Source: an uncultured euryarchaeote (GTDB lineage: Archaea > Thermoplasmatota > Poseidoniia > Poseidoniales > Thalassarchaeaceae). From it: a stretch of DNA of 15,613 nucleotides. Under the pieces are notes generated by a model. The model saw only the letters and a list, made by a program, of their open reading frames with translations. It searched no databases and was not told where the DNA came from. The stretch lies in assembly GCA_937876055.1 (NCBI GenBank), contig CALEIW010000108.1, positions 1 through 15,613 of the forward strand, written 5' to 3'. Positions 1-5,385 of the stretch are shown here, piece by piece; within the stretch, counting starts at the first letter, position 1, and every line of letters starts with the position of its first letter. Position numbers and translations under genes: made by a program.

Positions 1-286
1 AGTCGTCGACCATACGAGATGATAAGTTTGGGCTATCGATGAACAATGACCCAACTGCAGGATATGATCGATTTATTCTTGCGAATGAGGCAGACTGAGG
101 GTCGACAAAGTGCACTAAGTCAATTCCACCAATTTCCAAGGCGGCATCTAATTCAGAAGAGCTCCTAACCGTTCCCGCCTTTGTCCAGAAGGGCACCCTT
201 GCTCGATTTAGCGCGTCAGCAATCATCAGGTGCCCGTATGACTCCTCTCCCTCGGGCTCAGTAGTTGCGAGGAGGACCCTCTTCAT
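1..286 (-). CDS. Glycosyltransferase-like protein, 5' part only (runs off the window)
   Basis: This is the N-terminal 95 residues of a minus-strand gene whose remainder lies left of base 1. Translation from the ATG at 286 begins MKRVLLATTEPEGEESYGHL and contains a beta-strand segment, DLVHFVDPQSASFARIN at residues 56-72. That segment resembles the 'D-[IL]-V-H-x-H/V-D' strand in the N-terminal Rossmann half of GT-B glycosyltransferases. The in-frame TAG at 317-319 rules out a much longer N-terminus. A TATA-like element lies 26 bases upstream, which fits a leaderless transcript. The gene is divergent from the GT4 pair that follows, so the locus may make a surface glycan or an N-glycan. The donor-binding C-terminal half is outside the window, so the family call is an inference. 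Confidence 0.6.
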   Translation of the reverse strand, partial: MKRVLLATTEPEGEESYGHLMIADALNRARVPFWTKAGTVRSSSELDAALEIGGIDLVHFVDPQSASFARINRSYPAVGSLFIDSPNLSSRMVDD

Positions 287-308
287 TGACCGGAGGGAAT
301 CGTTGGAG

Positions 309-315
309 AATATGA
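309..315 (-). promoter_or_regulatory. TATA-like box of the partial gene at 1-286
   Basis: The minus strand reads TCATATT, centred about 26 bases upstream of the ATG at 286. This is the spacing expected if transcription starts at or next to the start codon. The same spacing recurs at other genes in the window, which is the main reason to believe it. Confidence 0.4.
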
Positions 316-377
316 CCTAAGCGGGTTGTGAATGAAGATAATTGTCTGATTTTCATAGTGTCAGGAGTTCCGCGCCG

Positions 378-383
378 TTTATC
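378..383 (+). promoter_or_regulatory. TATA-like box (TTTATC) of the first GT4 gene
   Basis: TTTATC is centred about 27 bases upstream of the ATG at 408. This fits a leaderless mRNA starting at 408 and argues against the longer frame that could begin with TTG at 342, which would put this box inside the coding region. Confidence 0.4.
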
Positions 384-407
384 AGAACAGGAACTGGGAG
401 AGGTGCA

Positions 408-1562
408 ATGGCCTCGGCTGAGGGTGCGCCTCTGCGCGTGCTAATCGTCCATGTTTGGTTCTGGCCACATGTTGGAGGTGGAGACCAACATGTGGAAATG
501 TTAGGCCGCGAATTAGTCAAGTTAGGCCATGAGGTAACCGTTTGGTGTGCAGATGTTCCAGAACACGAAGAAAAACAATTCCAGAGAGGAGGTATCAACG
601 TCGTTCGTCTATCTCCGAGCATAGTACTTGCTGGGGTCGATCCAGTCGTGTCTCTAGATGGATTAACAATGGATGAGTTCGATATCGTTCACCTACATGA
701 TACACTACCCGTATTGATTAGAAAATCTTTGAAAATGGCTCGTAATGCAGGAGTTCCTGTGGTAACTACTTATCACAATGATTACATCAAACATGGACTA
801 ATCGCAAATTCGATAAAATCGATTAGATGGTCTATGCAAGGAAGGAAAACCTTGCATTCAAGCAACGCAAGAATCGTCTTGACAGATTACTTTGAGAAAC
901 TACTCCGCAGTAAGGGAGTGAAAGGTCAGATTGATGTTATTCCAAACGGATTTTCGGCAATAGATGAGGATGCTGAGAAACCGAGTGCATTGGGTGAACT
1001 TGGAGACCGAAAATTGCTAACATTTGTTGGAAGGCTAAGTGAGCAGAAGGGTTTGGATGTTCTGATGGATGCTTGGGACTTGCTAGCCGAAAATTCAGAC
1101 CCAGGCTTCGACCTAGCAATAGCTGGGAAAGGAGAACTCGGTGATTGGTTAACAGAACGTGTAGGAAAATCACCTCAAAATCAAGCAATTCATCGACTAG
1201 GATTAGTCAGTGAAGGAGAAAAGCGTTGGCTACTTGAAAACTCAACAGGCATCGTAATCCCTTCTCGTTTCGAGGGCCTTCCAACAGTTATGCTAGAAGC
1301 GATGTATGCCAACGCCCCAGTAATCATGGCAGATGTGAATGATCTCGGTCGATTGGTTACCGAGCCGGAGGCCGGATTCTCGGTTGAGTCTGGAAACGCA
1401 GTGCAACTGGCTGATACTATGGCCCAATTGATTTCAGTGAGTGCTGAAGAATTGGAAAATCTAGGAAATGCAGGGCACAAGGCATCAAAATCCTACATGT
1501 GGCCAGTCATAACAAAGGATGTACTCACCGTATACAGAAGAGTCTTGGAGGAATCGAATTGA
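408..1562 (+). CDS. Family 4 glycosyltransferase (GT-B fold)
   Basis: A 384-residue enzyme expected to transfer a sugar from a nucleotide-sugar or polyprenyl donor onto a glycan at the cytoplasmic face of the membrane. Acceptor and donor cannot be told from sequence. The N-terminal acceptor domain has the glycine loop WFWPHVGGGDQHVEMLGREL (residues 17-36), like the 'P..GG.e..v..La..L' of GT4 enzymes, and FDIVHLHD at 91-98. The C-terminal donor domain has FVGRLSEQKG (206-215, R209 and K214) and the E-x7-E signature, E289 to E297, in SRFEGLPTVMLEAM. The ATG at 408 is preferred because a TATA-like box lies 27 bases upstream and a GAGGTG stretch just precedes it. The frame is open back to TTG 342. 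It overlaps the next gene by four bases (TTGA), so the two are probably co-transcribed and translationally coupled. Confidence 0.87.
   Translation: MASAEGAPLRVLIVHVWFWPHVGGGDQHVEMLGRELVKLGHEVTVWCADVPEHEEKQFQRGGINVVRLSPSIVLAGVDPVVSLDGLTMDEFDIVHLHDTLPVLIRKSLKMARNAGVPVVTTYHNDYIKHGLIANSIKSIRWSMQGRKTLHSSNARIVLTDYFEKLLRSKGVKGQIDVIPNGFSAIDEDAEKPSALGELGDRKLLTFVGRLSEQKGLDVLMDAWDLLAENSDPGFDLAIAGKGELGDWLTERVGKSPQNQAIHRLGLVSEGEKRWLLENSTGIVIPSRFEGLPTVMLEAMYANAPVIMADVNDLGRLVTEPEAGFSVESGNAVQLADTMAQLISVSAEELENLGNAGHKASKSYMWPVITKDVLTVYRRVLEESN
1547..1551 (+). promoter_or_regulatory. Shine-Dalgarno site deciding the start of the second GT4 gene
   Basis: GGAGG lies inside the last codons of the upstream glycosyltransferase, seven bases before the TTG at 1559. 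It supports TTG 1559 as the start rather than GTG 1499, which would overlap the upstream gene by 64 bases and has no such site. Confidence 0.6.
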
Positions 1563-2800
1563 CTGAGCCTCAATCGGAAAAACCGAGTCTATTAGTTGCC
1601 AAAGGCACCTTTGAAGCAATGCGAGGTGCTGAACGGGATTTAATCAGAAATTTACCAGCATTGACTAAATATTTCGATGTTACAATGGCAACCTTAGAAT
1701 CCTCAAGAGAACTCAAGCAGTGTTGCAGAGAATACGCAATTCCTCTACTCAAGCCAAAGATTCCATGGCAAAAAAAATCTGGAACATTGTCGAAAGTATG
1801 GAATACCGATCTGAGGAGTTCAACAAAGGCTTGGAAAGGAATTACTGGATTAAATGAAGCCCTAGCAAGTGCCGATGCGGTTCACCTAGTAAGCGGAGAT
1901 GGTTCACTTGGATTGATTCGACTTGTACCGAAGAAAACCCCCTTCCATCTACACATGCTAGAACCTCATCGTGGTCTATACGAAGATGTTCTTCATCTCG
2001 GAGTAGATGGTAAACCAAAGCGCAATCTATCAATTACTAAGTTTGCTCTATCCAAGGCTAGACGTGATGATAGGAGGGTAATTTCAGCTTTCTTAAAACG
2101 TCCAAATTCAAGGATAAACGGCAATTCGAGTTACAGTGCTGAAAGGATTCAGGCCGTTTACGGTTGTGATGCTGGATTTATTCATCCGAGTGTAGATTTT
2201 TCGGAATTCACTCCGGAAGCAACTGAAGAAGAAAATCAAGCATGGATTGAATTTGATGAATTACCGGATCCGCCCTGGGTGACCACCATCGGTCATGCTG
2301 GCTGGGTGAAGGGTGGTTGGGAAACTATCTCGATGTTGGCAGGAAGCGGGTTCGGCCTAGTTTTGGTAGGAGGAGGAGGATTCGAAGAAGTAGAGGGGCT
2401 TCACGACCATGCTAGTGCTAGAGGTGTCAAATTATGGACACCACCTCGTCTTTCCAACTTACAATTGACTGGATTAATGCGACGTTCTGTGGCGATTGTC
2501 AGCATGGCACACGGCGAGCCTTTCGGACTTACCCCAATCGAAGCATTTGCTGTAGGAACTCCAGCCCTATTTGTAGACGAAGGAGGATTCCAAGATACAT
2601 TAGAAGATGGAGTCAATGGTAGGCTTCTTCCTCGTGATGACCCAATGGCTTGGCAAGAGGCTCTAAACGAGGCACTAGAAGCCGATGTGAAAAAGAAATG
2701 GGCTGAGGCTGGAAGACAGAAAATCGCAGAATTAGACCTATCCCCTGATGCACATGCTAGGCGTATCTTTGAGGTCTTTCAAGAACTCAATAAGTCCTAG
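1559..2800 (+). CDS. Family 4-like glycosyltransferase, coupled to the preceding one
   Basis: A 413-residue GT-B protein (start MTEPQSEKPSLLVAKGTF). The N-terminal half is divergent, with AKGTFEAMRGAERDLIRNL (residues 14-32) in place of the usual glycine-rich loop and ADAVHLVSGDGSLGLIRL at 105-122. The C-terminal donor half is recognisable: IGHAGWVKGGWE (244-255), LVLVGGGGFEE (267-277) and the E-x7-E pair E320/E328 in HGEPFGLTPIEAFAVGTPAL, followed by DEGGFQDTLEDGVNGRLL. The start is TTG 1559 overlapping the upstream TGA as TTGA, with GGAGG seven bases before it. Coupling suggests the two enzymes act in the same glycan pathway, perhaps in equal amounts. An initial Rossmann half without the standard GG loop suggests an unusual acceptor. 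Sugar specificity is unknown. Confidence 0.82.
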   Translation: MTEPQSEKPSLLVAKGTFEAMRGAERDLIRNLPALTKYFDVTMATLESSRELKQCCREYAIPLLKPKIPWQKKSGTLSKVWNTDLRSSTKAWKGITGLNEALASADAVHLVSGDGSLGLIRLVPKKTPFHLHMLEPHRGLYEDVLHLGVDGKPKRNLSITKFALSKARRDDRRVISAFLKRPNSRINGNSSYSAERIQAVYGCDAGFIHPSVDFSEFTPEATEEENQAWIEFDELPDPPWVTTIGHAGWVKGGWETISMLAGSGFGLVLVGGGGFEEVEGLHDHASARGVKLWTPPRLSNLQLTGLMRRSVAIVSMAHGEPFGLTPIEAFAVGTPALFVDEGGFQDTLEDGVNGRLLPRDDPMAWQEALNEALEADVKKKWAEAGRQKIAELDLSPDAHARRIFEVFQELNKS

Positions 2801-2809
2801 ACTAGACTC

Positions 2810-2853
2810 AAACGCGAGAACGAACCGTTCATACCGTAGGTAGGAACGCGTTT
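2810..2853. repeat. Nested inverted repeats upstream of the acidic membrane protein
   Basis: AAACGCG (2810-2816) and CGCGTTT (2847-2853) form a perfect 7-base inverted repeat about 30 bases apart. Inside it are a smaller perfect one, GAACG-aac-CGTTC (2818-2830), and ACC-GTA-GGT (2833-2841). The block fills the gap between the stop of the second glycosyltransferase and the start of the acidic protein, and covers the likely TATA element. It could be an operator or a weak terminator; function is not shown. Confidence 0.4.
2828..2833 (+). promoter_or_regulatory. TATA-like box (TTCATA) of the acidic membrane protein
   Basis: TTCATA is centred about 28 bases before the ATG at 2859, the same spacing seen at other leaderless starts here. 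It favours ATG 2859 over the second in-frame ATG at 2877. The match to the archaeal consensus is weak. Confidence 0.3.
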
Positions 2854-2858
2854 TCAGC

Positions 2859-3683
2859 ATGGTCGATGATGAGTCGATGAATAACAAGGAACGAACCAGC
2901 CAACTTGCAGTCGCTGTCGGAATGCTACTTTTCGCTTCGGTAATTTTCGGAAGTGGAGTACTTGGCGACGCTGGAGAGGATAGGCTATCAGATGAAAATG
3001 AGCGCGTCGATGATATCGATTCTAACGCAGCAAGTGATCGTGAAGAAGAAGATAACCGACTTAGAAACGATAGGATGGACGAAGATATCCGCGAAGATAT
3101 GGCTAGTCTAGAAATAGCCTGTGATGGCGGTGAAGGCGACATTGAGGCATGTGAAGAGATGAGGGGCATGATGCTTGAAAACAGAATCAGGGTTGATGAC
3201 CCTGACATGCGAGAAATGGACCAGCGACGCGGTCAAGAAGACCGAGATATGCGAGGTCCAATTCAGATGCAAGTTCCCCCAGAAATTCTAGTTGAAATGG
3301 CAGAAATGTGGTGTCACAACAATGTATACTCGACATTCTGGGAGAATATAGGAGATGTTCACGAGGGTGAAGAAGGATTCGAAATTGTCACCTATGATGA
3401 AAATGATAACATGGAAACGACATTCATCAGCCACGCTGCAATGTCTCAGTTACTGATGGGGCTTGAGCCTCTAGTGGATTCCTGTTCAGATATGATGTTG
3501 AGACAAATGGGGGTACCGATTAATCACCATGAGCATGAGGATGATTGGGGCGAACACGATTGGTGTGAGGAACACGCCGAATCGGATGACTGCAATTGGG
3601 CAGACGACGATTCAGATGACGAATCGGGGGAGTTGGAAGAAGAAGAGTCGAACACTCCTGATGAGGATGAGCCACGGGACTAA
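2859..3683 (+). CDS. Acidic membrane-anchored extracytoplasmic protein, unknown family
   Basis: I do not recognise a family. The 274-residue protein has one hydrophobic segment (residues about 14-36) followed directly by GVLGDAGEDR and then a long hydrophilic, very acidic region, so it is probably an N-terminally anchored outward-facing protein. Residues 40-135 look helical or coiled, rich in Asp, Glu, Arg and Met. Six cysteines (88, 98, 152, 209, 236, 245) all lie outside the membrane and could form three disulfides. The central part (residues 138-215) contains the only segment that looks folded. The tail has a His-Glu-Asp cluster (INHHEHEDDWGEHDWCEEHA, 221-240), then Asp/Glu-rich sequence to the end, which suggests metal-ion binding; this is inference. 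It ends in a convergent four-base overlap with the minus-strand operon. Confidence 0.72.
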   Translation: MVDDESMNNKERTSQLAVAVGMLLFASVIFGSGVLGDAGEDRLSDENERVDDIDSNAASDREEEDNRLRNDRMDEDIREDMASLEIACDGGEGDIEACEEMRGMMLENRIRVDDPDMREMDQRRGQEDRDMRGPIQMQVPPEILVEMAEMWCHNNVYSTFWENIGDVHEGEEGFEIVTYDENDNMETTFISHAAMSQLLMGLEPLVDSCSDMMLRQMGVPINHHEHEDDWGEHDWCEEHAESDDCNWADDDSDDESGELEEEESNTPDEDEPRD

Positions 3684-4258
3684 TCCGCAGAAATTCGTTC
3701 GGTCTTAGGGCCGAATCTGAATGCCGCAACCATTGCGGCTAGTCCAAGCAAAAGTAGGACTACAGAAAGCCATTCGTTAACCACAACTGAATCATCAAAC
3801 TCAGGCCAAAATGGTAGGATATCCATCGTTGATTCACCAAGAGTCATCTTTGCCCCTATTGAGCCCAAAACAGTGATGCTTGCGAGTGCTCCAATAGCGG
3901 AAATTGCTTGCAATAATGAAAGTCTAGAATCATTCCAAACCCCTGGGCCAAATCTCCAACGACCGATTACCATTGAAGCAAGGAATCCGGTTGTTAATCC
4001 AGCAAAGAGGAATTTGTTGTAACTCATTGCATCGCTAGCTGGATCAGACATCGCCATTGTGCCAGAAAGAACTGCGATAGGAAGTAGAGGAAGTGCTGCG
4101 ATTGCAGCAATGTAAGATGCAGTATCAAGATGAGACCGAGCATCCTTCGCCCCAACAAAGTAATTTGAGATCCAAGCGGCTATGGCGCATAGACAAGCGA
4201 GGGTTGCAATGCCTGTTGTTAGACCGACTACCAGATGATGTAAGGTCTGAGAGAACAT
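3680..4258 (-). CDS. Five-helix integral membrane protein, unknown (weakly DUF2231-like)
   Basis: A 192-residue hydrophobic protein with five predicted membrane helices at about residues 8-30, 46-68, 82-101, 113-137 and 160-180. It has paired histidines H7 and H8 at the start of helix 1 and H43 just before helix 2. The pattern of short helices with 'LSGTMAM' after helix 2 recalls DUF2231-type or cytochrome b-like membrane proteins, but I cannot confirm either. It is the last gene of a three-gene operon. Its ATG shares one base with the upstream stop (TAATG), and a near-perfect Shine-Dalgarno GGAGGTGAT lies five bases before it. Because its partners carry Cys-His haem-like motifs outside the membrane, an electron-transfer or haem-b role is possible. 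That role is inference, and only three histidines are available as ligands. Confidence 0.75.
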   Translation of the reverse strand: MFSQTLHHLVVGLTTGIATLACLCAIAAWISNYFVGAKDARSHLDTASYIAAIAALPLLPIAVLSGTMAMSDPASDAMSYNKFLFAGLTTGFLASMVIGRWRFGPGVWNDSRLSLLQAISAIGALASITVLGSIGAKMTLGESTMDILPFWPEFDDSVVVNEWLSVVLLLLGLAAMVAAFRFGPKTERISAD

Positions 4259-5385
4259 TACTCATCACCTCCGTAATCTGGATCATTTACCCATTCTTCA
4301 TCCACAGGGTCCCAAAGTAAACCTGGGTGTTCATCATACTTCAGAAGACGTGCTCTATATGCCGCATCTTCATCCACTGTTGACTCCTCAACTACTGTTT
4401 CGACTGGTTTCTCCTCGGCAGCCTCCACTTCTTCTGTTTGATCTAATTCGTGCTTTCTTCTGGCTGGTTGTAACAGTCCTTGAAGGCTTACCATAAGTGC
4501 GATTATCATGAATGCACCTGCAAATCCTTGAGCCCTAGCACCCATCAAACTACCATCGAATTCAGGCGGAATGGTTCCCATCGTCAGCCAAGGCTGAACC
4601 ACATCAAACTCGCCATTAGAGGTAGTTACACGATAGACAATTCTTCCATCACCCATGGTCGCAGGCAAGTGGACTAACCATTCATCTTCCATCCCTGCCT
4701 CGACAGTTGCAGGATGAGAAATTGATTCTCCTTCCAATTTCCATTCAACAGAAATTTCTGTGGTATTTTGAGTTAGCACACTAACCGGAGACGTATCTCC
4801 TGTAACTCGGTAATTTGGTGCACTCCAATCGAGAGCAAAGCCAGGTAGGTTAGCAGGCACCGGATCGATTGAAATCGAGTGAGGTTCAGATACTCCAAGA
4901 TATGCAAGCCCTTCGTATCCAGCTCCATGATGAATTGCTACGATTAGATCTCCATCGCCGACTTGTTCGGGTGCTGTAAGTACCCAAGTTAGGCTAACTA
5001 CACCATTTGTTGGAACGATTACTTCGACATAGTTTACAGTCGTTCCAGATGGATCCTGAATAATATTCCAACCATGATCTTCAGGATTGTCTCCATTTCC
5101 ATTGGTCGAAGATAGAAGGAAAACACCTAGGATTCTCGAGTGTGAAATCAAATCTATCTCAATCGTTGTATCCAATTGGTAGGCAGTTCCTGTGAACGCA
5201 GTATTTCCTGATGTAATCGAAATCGTTGCCGTAGAAGGGGCGCTTAGTGAAGGGTCTCCGTGACAAGAACCTCCACAGACAAAGTCTCTGTTTCCATCGC
5301 CTTCACCGCCAGGATTTGCGACAGTACCTTGCGTTGCAATTAGCATTAGAGTAATTGTAGCAAGAGCTAGAATTCTACCGCGCAT
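4258..5385 (-). CDS. Signal-peptide surface protein with CxxxCH motif and C-terminal membrane anchor
   Basis: A 375-residue protein with a signal peptide (residues 1-23, cut near TVA-NPGG), then DFVCGGSCHGDPS, where C37, C41 and H42 form a CxxxCH motif. Next comes a beta-rich domain (about 50-175) resembling the Reeler/choice-of-anchor-V class, in which a Cys-His motif normally follows the mature N-terminus. A second beta domain (about 180-268), a membrane helix (about 283-306) and an acidic cytoplasmic tail follow. The tail ends with the tryptophan motif GLLWDPVDEEWVNDPDY (355-371). CxxxCH is a rare variant of the CxxCH haem c site, so covalent haem is possible but unproven. The gene overlaps the upstream stop by one base (TGATG) and has AAGGAGG eight bases before its ATG. 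Confidence 0.75.
   Translation of the reverse strand: MRGRILALATITLMLIATQGTVANPGGEGDGNRDFVCGGSCHGDPSLSAPSTATISITSGNTAFTGTAYQLDTTIEIDLISHSRILGVFLLSSTNGNGDNPEDHGWNIIQDPSGTTVNYVEVIVPTNGVVSLTWVLTAPEQVGDGDLIVAIHHGAGYEGLAYLGVSEPHSISIDPVPANLPGFALDWSAPNYRVTGDTSPVSVLTQNTTEISVEWKLEGESISHPATVEAGMEDEWLVHLPATMGDGRIVYRVTTSNGEFDVVQPWLTMGTIPPEFDGSLMGARAQGFAGAFMIIALMVSLQGLLQPARRKHELDQTEEVEAAEEKPVETVVEESTVDEDAAYRARLLKYDEHPGLLWDPVDEEWVNDPDYGGDE
4264..4272 (-). promoter_or_regulatory. Shine-Dalgarno site for the five-helix membrane protein
   Basis: GGAGGTGAT on the minus strand is the complement of the usual 16S rRNA 3' end. It lies five bases before the ATG at 4258 and within the last codons of the upstream gene. 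It supports translational coupling in the operon. Confidence 0.6.

Noticed and set aside
342..407. Longer N-terminus of the first glycosyltransferase from TTG 342
   Set aside because: The extra 22 residues do not belong to the GT-B fold, and the TATA-like box at 378-383 would fall inside the gene. ATG 408 is better.
2738..3208. A 156-codon serine-rich open frame on the minus strand
   Set aside because: It is antisense to Asp/Glu-rich codons (GAT, GAA, GAG), which read as Ser, Ile and Leu in reverse. It is a by-product of the acidic protein at 2859-3683.
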